The translations under genes were made by a program, and so were the position numbers. The notes under the pieces were generated by a model. That model saw only the letters and a program-made list of their open reading frames with translations, made no database searches and was not told the origin of the DNA. Of a stretch of 64,000 nt of DNA, positions 52,549 through 62,197 are shown in pieces. The stretch's first letter is position 1. Each line of letters opens with the position of its first letter. Origin of the DNA: Clostridiales bacterium. GTDB taxonomy: Bacteria; Bacillota; Clostridia; Lachnospirales; Lachnospiraceae. Location: the NCBI GenBank assembly GCA_018366495.1, contig JAGZHZ010000001.1, positions 124,001 through 188,000 of the forward strand, read 5' to 3'.

Positions 52549-53392
52549 CTTTCTTTTCTTCCTTTATCTTTAAATTTTTCTTTTCCTGTATCATTTTATA
52601 TTTATTCCAAACTCCTGCATATAAAATATTTTTCAGAATCTCAGCGTGCTCTATACACGGAAGTTTTTCAAAATGTTCCATGCAGTCTGCCATCATCATA
52701 TTCAGCATCATCTGGCAGATTTCCTCAAAATTTTTTTCATGACTAATTGTTATCAATGGATTATAATTTCCCTCTTCTTTATCTTTTTCCAAATCATCAT
52801 ACGCATCCATCAGATAAATAAACTTTCCAAGGTAAAATCCCATTTTTCTAAGCTCTGATGCCCAGATATCTTCTCTATATGCCAAAATCTCCGCCATCAG
52901 TTTTCCGAAACTTCCTGAAACTTCATCCAAATCCTGCGATTTTTTCTTTTCCAGTTCCGACAATTCCATCAGACAGCACTCTATCTTTCTGCACTTTTTA
53001 GGATATTGCTTTTTTACTTTTTCATATCGCTTATGAAAGCTGCGTATTCCAATCATTGCCTTTTTTTGGTGCTCATCTTTCCAGTCATCCACAAAATGAT
53101 GGTATGTAAGCAAAATATTCATATCCGCCGCATACTCGCTGATCTCATTGATCAAAGTTTCTTTTTTTCTGACAGGATGAATCATACAGTGATACGATGC
53201 ACGCTCCGTCTTACATTCATATAAAGAAGTCAAAAGCAAAACTACAAATGTCATGTCATAAGACAATGTCATCTGTCCTGAAATTCCATACTTCTGTTTC
53301 AGAGCATGGCACAATCCGCAATAATATTGATTATACACTGCAAAATCTTTCATTTTCATTTCAGGCTTATAAATCGTTACATATCCAAACAT
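52538..53392 (-). CDS. DUF5685 family protein
   Basis: 284 aa, helical, soluble. [36 protein letters not shown] is the family start, and [33 protein letters not shown] follow. Conserved Cys and Asp residues (CGLC, DDW, DAYDD) suggest metal binding. It is nearly always before a DnaJ-domain gene. No reaction is known. Confidence 0.8.
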   Translation of the reverse strand: MFGYVTIYKPEMKMKDFAVYNQYYCGLCHALKQKYGISGQMTLSYDMTFVVLLLTSLYECKTERASYHCMIHPVRKKETLINEISEYAADMNILLTYHHFVDDWKDEHQKKAMIGIRSFHKRYEKVKKQYPKKCRKIECCLMELSELEKKKSQDLDEVSGSFGKLMAEILAYREDIWASELRKMGFYLGKFIYLMDAYDDLEKDKEEGNYNPLITISHEKNFEEICQMMLNMMMADCMEHFEKLPCIEHAEILKNILYAGVWNKYKMIQEKKNLKIKEEKKDDK

Positions 53393-53526
53393 ACTTCTAT
53401 TCCTTCTATCGTGTTTGAGACCATTTTATATTCTTTTTAAGTGTACACGATTGCTCGTATTTTGTAAAGCAGACATTCTCATATGGCTTGATCGGCTTCT
53501 TTCTTGATGATCTGCTTTCAGAGTGT

Positions 53527-54054
53527 TTAGATGATCTGAATCTGGCACATCTTCATCGCTTCCAGTGCATTATCATGACTTTTTGGAGTCACTCCGGCAC
53601 AACATGAAGCGTCCACAATAATCGGCACTTCTGGAAGCGCTGCTTTTAAAAGCAATGCATTTGAGATCACGCAGATGTCTGTGCACAGTCCTGCCAGTTC
53701 AATCGACTCGACCTTTTCTTTCTGGTCCAGCTTTGTCAGATAATGCGCCAGTTCTGGGGATCCAAAGGATACCTTGTTGAAAATAACCGCATGACTTTTC
53801 GCTGCAAGTTCTGCAATTCGTTCCTCCAGCTGCCATCCATCGCTGCCTTCCACACAGTGAACCACAGGCAGGTTCTTCCCTTCCTGCGTTTCCAGATAAT
53901 TTTTCTGATGTGTATCTCTTGTGTACAAAACTTCCCCGTCAAATTTTTTTATTTTTTCTGCCACGCGTTCTACAATCTGCTGGGCTTCTTCTGTTCCAAG
54001 CGCACCATTTACAAAATCTTTCTGCATATCTATAATCACTAAAATTTTTTTCAT
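53527..54054 (-). CDS. cysteine hydrolase (nicotinamidase/isochorismatase family)
   Basis: 175 aa. Catalytic triad visible: Asp10 in VIIDMQKDFVNG, Lys in VIFNKVSFGS, and Cys in AGLCTDICVISNAL. The metal-type pattern DTHQKNYLETQEGKNLPVVHCVEG resembles nicotinamidase PncA. If so, it converts nicotinamide to nicotinate in NAD salvage. Monocistronic. Confidence 0.82.
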   Translation of the reverse strand: MKKILVIIDMQKDFVNGALGTEEAQQIVERVAEKIKKFDGEVLYTRDTHQKNYLETQEGKNLPVVHCVEGSDGWQLEERIAELAAKSHAVIFNKVSFGSPELAHYLTKLDQKEKVESIELAGLCTDICVISNALLLKAALPEVPIIVDASCCAGVTPKSHDNALEAMKMCQIQII

Positions 54055-54124
54055 ATAATGCCTCCTTTTCCTTTCCTGCCCACTTTGTTTTTTCGGCTCT
54101 TTTCCATTTTGTCAGCTGCAATGA

Positions 54125-55873
54125 TCATCCTGCAAACTGGCTGTTATATAGTGTAGCATAAAATCCATTCTTTTTCATCAATGTTTCATGATTTCCCTGT
54201 TCAATCACAGCTCCGTCTTTCATCACCAGTATGATATCCGCTTCTCTAATTGTAGAAAGGCGATGCGCTACGATAAAACTCGTTCTTCCTTTCATCATCT
54301 TTGCAAAAGCGTCCTGTATTTTCAGCTCTGTTCTCGTGTCGATGGATGAAGTCGCCTCGTCTAAAATCAGCATTGGCGGCAGACACAGCATCACCCTCGC
54401 AATACACAGAATTTGTTTTTGTCCCTGCGAAAGATTTCCGCCGTCTTCTGTGATAACAGTGTCATATCCATCTGGAAGTCTCTTGATAAAACTATGTGCA
54501 TGTGCCATTTTAGCCGCATGAATAATCTCTTCTTCTGTTGCATCCGGCTTTCCCATTGCAATATTTTCACGGATTGTGCCTGTCTTAAGCCATGTATCCT
54601 GCAGTACCATCCCATAGCTTGTTCGAAGACTTTTCCTGGTCAAATCCCGTATATCCTTCCCCTCAACTGAAATTTTCCCTTCATTTACATCATAAAAGCG
54701 CATCAGCAGATTAATGATCGTCGTTTTTCCGCATCCTGTCGGTCCTACAATCGCTACTCGCTGTCCAGGTGTCACATTCAGATTAAAATTTTCAATTAAT
54801 TTCTGATCTGGCGCATAAGAAAATTTTACATGATCCAGAGATACATTTCCATTCACACATTCCAGTACATTAGCCCCTTCTTTTTCCGGTGTCTGAGGCG
54901 TCTCTTCAATCAGTTCAAAGATTCTTGCCGCACAGGCAAGAGCATTCTGCATTTCTGTGACAACGCCTGATATTTCATTGAATGGCTTTGTATATTGATT
55001 TGCATAACTCAAAAAACATGAAAGCTGACCTACGCTGATTCCACCTGTGATTGCAGATAATGCACCTGTAATTCCAACTCCTGTATACACAAGACTATTT
55101 ACAAACCGTGTTGCCGGATTTGTGAGTGAAGAAAAGAAAATTGCTTTTAAAGAATACTTGCCTAATCTCTCATTGATCTCATCAAACTGTTCCATCGCTT
55201 CTTTTTCATGTTGAAAAGCCTGAACTACTTTCTGATTTCCGATCATTTCCTCGATAAATGCAGTCTGTTCTCCCCGTGTTTCCGATTGGAGCCTAAACAT
55301 GGTATACGTTCTTTTTGCGATAAAACTGGCTACAAAAAGAGAAACAGGTGTAATCACCACCACCACTAACGTAATCTTTACATTTACACTGAGCATAAAT
55401 CCAATCGTTCCGAAAATGGTAATCACTCCTGTAAATAACTGCGTAAATCCCATCAAAAGCCCGTCTGAAAACTGATCTGCATCTGCTATAACACGACTGA
55501 CAATCTCCCCATAGGAATGCGTATCAATATATTTTAAAGGCAAAATTTCAATCTTTTCAAAAGCTTCTCTTCTGATATCCTGAACGACATGATATGCCGT
55601 CTTATTGTTGCTGATATTCATAATCCATTGTGCAGCTGCTGTGATGAAAATCACGATCCCCATTTTTTTCAAAATTTGAGTAATCACCTCAAAATCCACA
55701 TTTCCCGGTTCTAAAATATGATCAATTGCATTTCCGGTAAGAATAGGAAGATACAAAGTCAACGCTACAGAGACAGATGCCGCTGTAATCGACAGTACAA
55801 CATAAAGCCAATATTTTCTGATGCGATGCAGGATTTTTTTCAGTGTCTCTTTCTGATTCACTTTTTTCTCCAT
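54125..55873 (-). CDS. heterodimeric ABC exporter, subunit with intact ATPase site
   Basis: 582 aa. Six membrane helices then an NBD with Walker A GPTGCGKTT, signature LSQGQKQ, Walker B MLILDEATSSID with the catalytic Glu, and H-loop AHRLSTI. It partners with 55876-57612 (2-nt gap, overlapping ribosome binding). Type IV (multidrug or lipid/peptide) exporter; the substrate is unknown. Confidence 0.9.
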   Translation of the reverse strand: MEKKVNQKETLKKILHRIRKYWLYVVLSITAASVSVALTLYLPILTGNAIDHILEPGNVDFEVITQILKKMGIVIFITAAAQWIMNISNNKTAYHVVQDIRREAFEKIEILPLKYIDTHSYGEIVSRVIADADQFSDGLLMGFTQLFTGVITIFGTIGFMLSVNVKITLVVVVITPVSLFVASFIAKRTYTMFRLQSETRGEQTAFIEEMIGNQKVVQAFQHEKEAMEQFDEINERLGKYSLKAIFFSSLTNPATRFVNSLVYTGVGITGALSAITGGISVGQLSCFLSYANQYTKPFNEISGVVTEMQNALACAARIFELIEETPQTPEKEGANVLECVNGNVSLDHVKFSYAPDQKLIENFNLNVTPGQRVAIVGPTGCGKTTIINLLMRFYDVNEGKISVEGKDIRDLTRKSLRTSYGMVLQDTWLKTGTIRENIAMGKPDATEEEIIHAAKMAHAHSFIKRLPDGYDTVITEDGGNLSQGQKQILCIARVMLCLPPMLILDEATSSIDTRTELKIQDAFAKMMKGRTSFIVAHRLSTIREADIILVMKDGAVIEQGNHETLMKKNGFYATLYNSQFAG

Positions 55874-55875
55874 CT

Positions 55876-57612
55876 CTATGCTTCCTCCTTCTTAAACTGT
55901 GAATAATAGATTTCCTGATATACACTGCAATTCTTTAAGAGTTCTTCATGTGTCCCAATTCCCGCTATTTCTCCGTCATCCAGCACTACAATCTGATCTG
56001 CGTGCTGAATGGAAGAAGTTCTCTGCGATACAATAAAGACCGTTGTCTGTCCTTCCATATCACGAATAGCGCGACGCAGTTTTGCATCTGTCGCAAAGTC
56101 AAGAGCAGACGCACTGTCATCTAAAATCAAAATATCTGGTGACTTTACTACTGCTCTCGCAATTGTCAGACGCTGTCTCTGCCCTCCGGAAAGGTTTTTT
56201 CCTCCTTGTCCGATCATAAAATCAAGCCCGCTTTCTTTATTTTTCACAATATCACTGGCCTGTGCAGTTTCCAGAGCGCGATACATCTCTTTTTCTGAAG
56301 CATCTTTTTTTCCCCATGATAGATTCTCACGGATCGATCCTTTAAACAGTACTGCTTTCTGCATGACAATTCCTACTTTCTGGCGCAGTTCCTCCAGAGA
56401 GTACTCTTTTACATCTTTTCCCTCCACAAATACATTTCCCTGCGTCACATCATAAAAACGTGGGATCAAATGGACAAGAGACGTTTTTCCTGCTCCTGTT
56501 CCTCCGATGATGCCGATCGTCTGCCCTTTTTTTGCTTTCAGATTTATCTGTTTCAGTGAATCGTCTCCTGCATTTTTATATCGAAGACTTACGTTTCTAA
56601 ACTCTACTGCGATCTCATCATTTTCTTCTGGCTGATTTTCTGTCTTGACAATCTCTCCCTCCTTCAGGCTTCCTTCCATATCCAGCACATTTTCGATTCT
56701 CTTTGCACAGGCAAATGCCTTCGTCACCGTGATAATCAAATTGGCGAGCTTCACCAGTTCAATCAAAATCTGAGACATATAATTCACAAGGGCAATCACT
56801 TCGCCCTGTGTGATTTTTCCTGTATTGACCTGCAGCCCCCCCTGCCAGATCAACGCTGCGACTGCAAGGTTCAGAATGATATAGGTGAGCGGATTCAGCA
56901 GACCTGAAATTTTCCCGACATAGATCTGGATTTTTGTTAAATCCTGATTGCTCTTTTTAAAACGCTCTTTTTCTTCCTCTTCTTTTCCAAAAGCACGGAT
57001 GACACGAACACCTGTCAGATTTTCCCTTGTCACCCCCAGTACACGGTCAAGACTTGCCTGCACTTTTCGATAAAAAGGAATCGTAATCAGCATGATTCCA
57101 AAGACAACGATAGAAAGCAGTGGAATTGTAACTGCAAAAATTAATGCTGCTTTTATATCAATCGTAAATGCCATCACCATTGCCCCGATCACGATAAATG
57201 GCGAACGCAGAAAGAGCCGCAGAACAAGATTCACCCCCGACTGAACCTGATTGACATCACTCGTCATTCTTGTGATTAGAGTAGAAGTACCAACCGTATC
57301 CATCTCTGTAAATGAAAAAGACTGAATATGGTCAAACAGAGCATGGCGCAATTTTGTTGAAAATCCTACTGCTGCCTTTGCTGCGAAATATTGTGCTGTA
57401 ATTGAACACACAAGTCCAATGACTCCTAAAGCGATCATGACAATGCACATGGAAATCACATATTTTTTATTTCCATCTGCTATTCCCTTATCAATAATCG
57501 CAGCCATGACAAGCGGAACAAGCAACTCAAAAGATGCTTCCAAAAGTTTGAACAATGGTCCTAGAATACTTTCTTTTTTATAATCATTTAAATAAACAAG
57601 CAATCTTTTCAT
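55876..57612 (-). CDS. heterodimeric ABC exporter, subunit with degenerate ATPase site
   Basis: 578 aa. Six membrane helices then an NBD: Walker A GGTGAGKTS, signature LSGGQRQR, Walker B ILILDDSASALD, H-loop replaced (VSQRTSSI instead of AHR). The catalytic Glu is replaced by Asp and the switch His by Gln, as in the degenerate half of heterodimeric exporters. First gene of the pair; divergent from the LysR-type gene. Confidence 0.9.
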   Translation of the reverse strand: MKRLLVYLNDYKKESILGPLFKLLEASFELLVPLVMAAIIDKGIADGNKKYVISMCIVMIALGVIGLVCSITAQYFAAKAAVGFSTKLRHALFDHIQSFSFTEMDTVGTSTLITRMTSDVNQVQSGVNLVLRLFLRSPFIVIGAMVMAFTIDIKAALIFAVTIPLLSIVVFGIMLITIPFYRKVQASLDRVLGVTRENLTGVRVIRAFGKEEEEKERFKKSNQDLTKIQIYVGKISGLLNPLTYIILNLAVAALIWQGGLQVNTGKITQGEVIALVNYMSQILIELVKLANLIITVTKAFACAKRIENVLDMEGSLKEGEIVKTENQPEENDEIAVEFRNVSLRYKNAGDDSLKQINLKAKKGQTIGIIGGTGAGKTSLVHLIPRFYDVTQGNVFVEGKDVKEYSLEELRQKVGIVMQKAVLFKGSIRENLSWGKKDASEKEMYRALETAQASDIVKNKESGLDFMIGQGGKNLSGGQRQRLTIARAVVKSPDILILDDSASALDFATDAKLRRAIRDMEGQTTVFIVSQRTSSIQHADQIVVLDDGEIAGIGTHEELLKNCSVYQEIYYSQFKKEEA

Positions 57613-57665
57613 ATTTTCTCCTTTCTCTCTTGTTTTCTTTTCTTTCTTATATTATCATAGAAAAT

Positions 57666-57717
57666 ATTATATGAAAATTATTATAAAAATATAGTTTCTA
57701 TATTTTTTTCATATAAT
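57666..57717. promoter_or_regulatory. inverted repeat between the ABC exporter and lysR-type genes
   Basis: ATTATATGAAAA (57666-57677) and TTTTCATATAAT (57706-57717) are perfect arms. Inside, AAAAATATAG (57685-57694) and CTATATTTTT (57698-57707) form a second palindrome. A LysR-type binding region is the natural reading, but the DNA is very AT-rich. Confidence 0.55.
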
Positions 57718-57746
57718 TATATTTGGCAAGAAAGGACTTAATCATC

Positions 57747-58616
57747 ATGGACTTAAAACGCCTCTATTATTTTGTTACTGTTGTAAATGAAGGAAACATT
57801 TCACACGCTGCAAAAAAACTGCATATGTCGCAGCCCCCTCTCAGCACACAGATGCGTCTTTTGGAAAAAGAACTTTCCTGTACTTTATTCGAACGTGGTT
57901 CCCGTCAAATCCGCCTGACAGAAGCCGGAAAACTTCTGTATGAGCGCGCCCTGACCATGCTTGAATTATCCAATCAGACAAAAAAAGAGCTGCTCAATTA
58001 CCGAAATGGTACGAGTGGAACGATACGCCTTGGCGTCATCTCTTCTGTCAGCTGTACTCTTTTAAATTTATGGATCAAACATTTTCATCATAGATATCCG
58101 GAAATTCAATTTGAACTCTTTGAGGGAAATACTTACCAGCTCTTAGAGCAGTTAAAAGCAAATATTATTGAGCTTGCGATTGTACGCACTCCTTTTCATA
58201 GCGCTCCTTTTGAATGTACTTTTCTGCAGGACGAACCCATGCTTGCTGTAGGGCATAAAATTTACTTTGACGCTCTTCCGGAACATGAAATTTTTTTAGC
58301 CCAGATTTATCAAAAACCATTGATCCTCTATCGCAGATGGGAAGCCATCATTTTAGAGCTGTTCCAGCAGCAGGATCTTCATCCTCATATCTTCTGTAAA
58401 AATGATGACGCACGCACCACAGCATACTGGGCAGATGCTGGTCTTGGCATAGGAATTATACCTGCGTCTGCTTTAAAAATGATTCAGAATCCAGATACAA
58501 TCTGCAAAGAAATCCGTGATGAGCAGCTTCATTCTAAAATCTCTGTTATTCATAATAAAAATGGGTATCTCTCCCCGATTGTAAAAGAGTTTTTGAGTTT
58601 TATTCAGCAGATCTAA
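57747..58616 (+). CDS. LysR family transcriptional regulator
   Basis: 289 aa. N-terminal winged HTH MDLKRLYYFVTVVNEGNISHAAKKLHMSQPPLSTQMRLLEKELSCTLFERGSRQIRLTEAG; then a periplasmic-binding-protein-like effector domain starting IRLGVISSV. Start at ATG 57747 after AAAGGA. It is divergent from the exporter genes, which it may control. Confidence 0.9.
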   Translation: MDLKRLYYFVTVVNEGNISHAAKKLHMSQPPLSTQMRLLEKELSCTLFERGSRQIRLTEAGKLLYERALTMLELSNQTKKELLNYRNGTSGTIRLGVISSVSCTLLNLWIKHFHHRYPEIQFELFEGNTYQLLEQLKANIIELAIVRTPFHSAPFECTFLQDEPMLAVGHKIYFDALPEHEIFLAQIYQKPLILYRRWEAIILELFQQQDLHPHIFCKNDDARTTAYWADAGLGIGIIPASALKMIQNPDTICKEIRDEQLHSKISVIHNKNGYLSPIVKEFLSFIQQI

Positions 58617-58670
58617 AATTTCTTCGTGAAAATCTCATTCTCTTTATCTTATGGGTAACCTGAATGGCAC

Positions 58671-58706
58671 AAAAAAACAGAGCAGAAAATCTTGCTCTGT
58701 TTTTTA
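58671..58706. terminator. bidirectional terminator
   Basis: AAAAAACAGAGCA pairs with TGCTCTGTTTTTT between the convergent lysR-type and merR-type genes. Confidence 0.85.
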
Positions 58707-59138
58707 TTATTCCGGTTTTTCTTTTTTTAATGATAGAAAAGTATTTTTTCCGTCTTTCTCATGAATTGCTTCCGTTCCGGCAGAAAGAGCAGTCTCATAG
58801 TACCAGATTTTGTAATCAATCTCATCCATGAAGCCTTGAAGTTCCTTCATCTGATCCTGTACACGCTCTTTTTGCTTTTTAAACATATTCAGGCGCTTCT
58901 CCAGCGTGGAGTCGCCCTCCATACACCAATTAATAAATTTCTTGATATCTTTGATTGACATTCCAGTACTTTTCAGACAGCTGATCACAGCAAGCCATTC
59001 CAAATCACTATCTTTAAATATCCGAAAGCCTGACGGCGTTCTTTCCACAAATGGCAACAATCCCTCCTTATCATAATACCGTAAAGTGTACGCCGATAAT
59101 CCTGCTTTCTTCGCTGCTTCTCCAATAGAATATCCCAT
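58707..59138 (-). CDS. MerR family transcriptional regulator
   Basis: 143 aa. MGYSIGEAAKKAGLSAYTLRYYDKEGLLPFVERTPSGFRIF is a MerR HTH. The coiled coil from about residue 70 is followed by a short C-terminus without a Cys-metal motif, as in the organic-ligand or redox-sensing MerR types often found next to oxidoreductases. Confidence 0.88.
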   Translation of the reverse strand: MGYSIGEAAKKAGLSAYTLRYYDKEGLLPFVERTPSGFRIFKDSDLEWLAVISCLKSTGMSIKDIKKFINWCMEGDSTLEKRLNMFKKQKERVQDQMKELQGFMDEIDYKIWYYETALSAGTEAIHEKDGKNTFLSLKKEKPE

Positions 59139-59661
59139 ACCATTTTCCTTCCAATTTCTTTTATCAAAGATTTCTAATCATTCCCATCGCAAAATCCATG
59201 GGACTCTTTGAGTCATCTCTCCGTAGAAATTTTTCATATGCTTCTCATTTTACACGTTCCAGGTACATGAACCATTTACGTGAAAACTTCCTGCATCTCC
59301 CGCAAAATTTCTCAAAGCTAATTGGATTGTTTCTGTCTGAGACAGACAGACCAATAAAGCTTATCCTTCTAATTATTCTTTTTTGAGCGCCCCAATAGAC
59401 ACAGCTGTCTATACATGGTACATTTTAATATGTAATATGAATGCTCATCTGCGTTCAAAAAAACAGCGACCCTATTCTATTTTGTAATTTTCAAGCCTTA
59501 TAAACCATATTGAAGTTTTTCCACATGAACCCTACTTTATTGTTTATATTTTATCATATAGAGTAAACTCTAAGTCAATATAGCATTGCCAATTTTTGAT
59601 CTTTTCCCTGCAATCTTCCAGATATGGTAAAATTTTCTCTCAAAAACAGAATATTTTATTG
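59139..59661. other. intergenic region, possible gene debris
   Basis: No intact gene. On the minus strand 59160-59290 reads in pieces such as EAYEKFLRRDDSKSPMDFAMGMIRNL before a stop, which looks like the C-terminus of a lost protein just upstream of the merR-type gene. I cannot name it. The remainder is AT-rich. Confidence 0.4.
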
Positions 59662-59889
59662 TCAATCTCTCAATAATTTTTCAACAGGCACCTCCAAAAT
59701 ATCGGCAATCCGAAATAATAATTCCAAAGAAATTCCTTTTTCTATCCCTGCAGCCTCAATATTACTTATATGTGTGCGGCTGATTCCTGCTTTTTTCGCC
59801 AAATCCATCTGCGTCAATCCTTTTTGTTTTCTATACCTGGCAATCTGAAGTCCCAGATTGCGAAAACGTTCTGCATATTCTGACTTCAT
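59662..59889 (-). CDS. XRE family transcriptional regulator (small)
   Basis: 75 aa: LGLQIARYRKQKGLTQMDLAKKAGISRTHISNIEAAGIEKGISLELLFRIADILEVPVEKLL. A bare Cro-type HTH. Alone on this strand between gene debris and the thioredoxin gene. Target unknown. Confidence 0.85.
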   Translation of the reverse strand: MKSEYAERFRNLGLQIARYRKQKGLTQMDLAKKAGISRTHISNIEAAGIEKGISLELLFRIADILEVPVEKLLRD

Positions 59890-59969
59890 CTCATATTCTC
59901 CCCTCTCTTTTATCCGTAAGTTTTCGTATGCTTTTATAGAATTATTATAGCGAAATATTTTGCTCTAAG

Positions 59970-60029
59970 CAAGCAAAGGGCCGCTGCAAACCGCATCTGT
60001 CTCTGATGCCGTGCTGCAGCAGCCCTTGC
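59970..60029 (-). terminator. strong hairpin after the thioredoxin gene
   Basis: On the minus strand GCAAGGGCTGCTGCAGCACGG... pairs with ...GCAGCGGCCCTTTGC with GGCATC/GATGC inside. It is GC-rich in an AT-rich setting, but no T run follows, so the terminator role is probable, not certain. Confidence 0.5.
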
Positions 60030-60044
60030 TGTCTCTCTTTTTTA

Positions 60045-60350
60045 TCAATATTTGCTCAATACCTGCTCCAATTCTTCTCTGGAACGAAGACCTACAAAGC
60101 GTTCTGCTTCTTTTCCATCTTTAAAAATCAAAAGTGTCGGAATACTCATAACCCCAAACTGGGCAGCCAGTTCTGGCTGTTCATCCACATCAATTTTTCC
60201 TACGTTTACTCCACTTGCTGCCATCTCTTCCAGAATTACTCCCTGTCTTTTACAAGGCATACACCAGGTAGCCCAGAAGTCAATCACTATCACTTCTTTT
60301 GCTTCCAATACTTCTTTTTTAAAATTTTCTTTTGTTATCGTTACTTCCAT
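60045..60350 (-). CDS. trxA: thioredoxin
   Basis: 101 aa thioredoxin fold with active site WCMPC (residues about 29-33, in FWATWCMPCKRQGVILEEMA) and cis-Pro in GVMSIPTLLIF. Most thioredoxins have WCGPC; Met in place of Gly is unusual. It probably accepts electrons from the reductase-like protein encoded upstream (60423-61289), with which it forms an operon. Confidence 0.9.
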   Translation of the reverse strand: MEVTITKENFKKEVLEAKEVIVIDFWATWCMPCKRQGVILEEMAASGVNVGKIDVDEQPELAAQFGVMSIPTLLIFKDGKEAERFVGLRSREELEQVLSKY

Positions 60351-60422
60351 TCTTTTTTCTCCTTTTTTCTTTTTCTAACAGCATTGCTGCTTTTGTCCTG
60401 ATTTTATTTTTGCTTTCAAAAT

Positions 60423-61289
60423 TTATTTTTGCTGTTTCCGAAAGAAAGCTGAAATTGCGATGCCAGCCGCCGCTCCTTCATAGACGGCTTTCGCCACCTG
60501 GAGCATCCCTCCTGTACAGTCTCCCGCTGCATACAGCCCCTGAATCGTTGTCTCCATCTTTTCATTGACTTTAATATGACCTTTTTCTGTCAGCTGTGCT
60601 CCCATCTGTCTGGCAATCTCACCGCTTCCCGCTGTGCCGATGGCTAAAAATGCACCGTCCGTCTCCATTTTCTGTCCATCCTCAAACACAACCGCTTTTA
60701 ATCTATCTTCCCCTTCAAAGGACGCAATCTTTCGCGTGTCAACTAAAAACTCTGGAAGTTCTGAAAATACCGGTGACTTTCCGTCTGTCAAAATCAGAAC
60801 TTCTCTTGCCAAAGGTTTTAAGACCCTCGCCTCATGTAATGCAAAATCTCCATTTCCGATGATTACTGCTTTTTTTTGACGGTAAAAAAATGCGTCGCAC
60901 ACTGCACAGTAGCTGATTCCTCTGCCTTCCAGCTCTTTTCTTCCTGGAACATTTAATGTGGCTCGCTTTATTCCGGTTGCCAGCAAGACTGCCTTTGTTT
61001 CAATCTCTCCTGCCGACGTCATCACTATAAAGTTTTCTTCTTCCCGAATTCCCAATACTTCTGTTTCCAGAAAACGAACTCCTGATTTTTTTGCCTGCCG
61101 AATTCCCTTTTCATGGAGCTGTGCTCCTGTCAGACCTTCCTCATTTCCATAAAAATTATCAATCTTCTCTGCCTTTTCCAGACCGCCCATTCCTTTTGTA
61201 ATGACAAGCGGTGAGAGATTAGACCGTACCGTATATAGTGATGCGGAGATGCCTGCTGGTCCAGAACCGACAATTACCAGATTTTCCAT
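60423..61289 (-). CDS. trxB: thioredoxin reductase-like FAD protein, NADPH motif missing
   Basis: 288 aa from ATG 61289. FAD site VGSGPAGISASLYTVRSN, redox pair Cys128 and Cys131 in YCAVCDAFFY, and C-terminal FAD motif GLYAAGDCTGGMLQVAKAV. The nucleotide-binding fold keeps GNGDFALHEA but lacks the HRRDxFR block that binds the NADPH phosphate (here LILTDGKSPVF). It is also shorter than classical TrxB (about 310-320 aa). This fits ferredoxin- or flavin-dependent thioredoxin reductases of Clostridia. Co-transcribed with the WCMPC thioredoxin. Confidence 0.85.
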   Translation of the reverse strand: MENLVIVGSGPAGISASLYTVRSNLSPLVITKGMGGLEKAEKIDNFYGNEEGLTGAQLHEKGIRQAKKSGVRFLETEVLGIREEENFIVMTSAGEIETKAVLLATGIKRATLNVPGRKELEGRGISYCAVCDAFFYRQKKAVIIGNGDFALHEARVLKPLAREVLILTDGKSPVFSELPEFLVDTRKIASFEGEDRLKAVVFEDGQKMETDGAFLAIGTAGSGEIARQMGAQLTEKGHIKVNEKMETTIQGLYAAGDCTGGMLQVAKAVYEGAAAGIAISAFFRKQQK

Positions 61290-61502
61290 CACCTTCATCC
61301 TTTCTTTTTTATTATACCTCTATTTTTCCTTTTTTCTGTAACATCATCACAGAAAAATATTTCTTTTTCTGTAAAATAATGATATCATCTCTTTAAGAAA
61401 ATTGACAAGTAAAATTTTATGTATCTTACGAAGATCTTTCTCTTGCGCATACTTTATTTTTCTTGTCAAACTGCTAAATTACTATAAAGGAGGATTTTAT
61501 TT

Positions 61503-62174
61503 TTGGAGTATTTTATCACCTTTTTGGAAGGGTTAATCACATTTATTTCCCCTTGCCTTTTACCAATGCTTCCTATTTATCTGACCTATCTTGCAGGAAG
61601 CGATGAAGAACACACGCAGTCGGCTACATTGAAAAACGCAGCTGGATTCATCACAGGATTTTCTCTGATGTTTATCATAATGGGAGCGTTTGCCGGAAGT
61701 ATTGGAATGCTTTTAAGCCGTCATCAGACCCTTATTAATATCATATGTGGCCTAATCATCATTGTCTTTGGTCTCAATTACCTTGGTGTCTTTCATCTGC
61801 CTGTTTTTCATTCATCGAAGAATCATGAAAAACTTACAAAAAATATGAATTTCTTTTCTTCGATTGCATTTGGAATTATTTTCTCAATCGGCTGGACACC
61901 GTGTGTCGGCGCTTTCTTAGGTTCTGCACTGATGCTTGCTTCCCAGCAGGGCTCTGTACTGAAAGGCGTTCTGCTTTTACTCTGTTATTCTATGGGGCTT
62001 GGCATTCCCTTTTTCTTAAGCGCTATCTTAATTCAGCAGCTTAAGTCTGCATTTACCTGGATCAAAAAGCATTATACTCTGATCAATCGAATCTCCGGAG
62101 GTCTTCTGATTTTAGTCGGTATTGCTATGATGACAGGATTGCTGAATAAATTGCTGGCTGCATTTGCTATATAA
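61503..62174 (+). CDS. ccdA: CcdA-type thiol-disulfide membrane transporter
   Basis: 223 aa, six membrane segments. The two conserved Cys are in FISPCLLPMLPIYLTYLAG and WTPCVGAFLGSAL, as in CcdA/DsbD-beta. It carries electrons across the membrane from thioredoxin to extracytoplasmic thiol proteins. Starts with TTG, 8 nt after AAAGGAGG; no in-frame ATG exists earlier. Followed by the TlpA-like gene (23-nt gap); divergent from the thioredoxin pair. Confidence 0.9.
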   Translation: MEYFITFLEGLITFISPCLLPMLPIYLTYLAGSDEEHTQSATLKNAAGFITGFSLMFIIMGAFAGSIGMLLSRHQTLINIICGLIIIVFGLNYLGVFHLPVFHSSKNHEKLTKNMNFFSSIAFGIIFSIGWTPCVGAFLGSALMLASQQGSVLKGVLLLLCYSMGLGIPFFLSAILIQQLKSAFTWIKKHYTLINRISGGLLILVGIAMMTGLLNKLLAAFAI

Positions 62175-62197
62175 AATTTTTGTAATAGGAGGTTGCA

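Noticed and set aside
59198..59386. 62-aa plus-strand frame in the gap before the merR-type gene
   Set aside because: No ribosome binding site or domain; minus-strand gene debris explains the stretch better.
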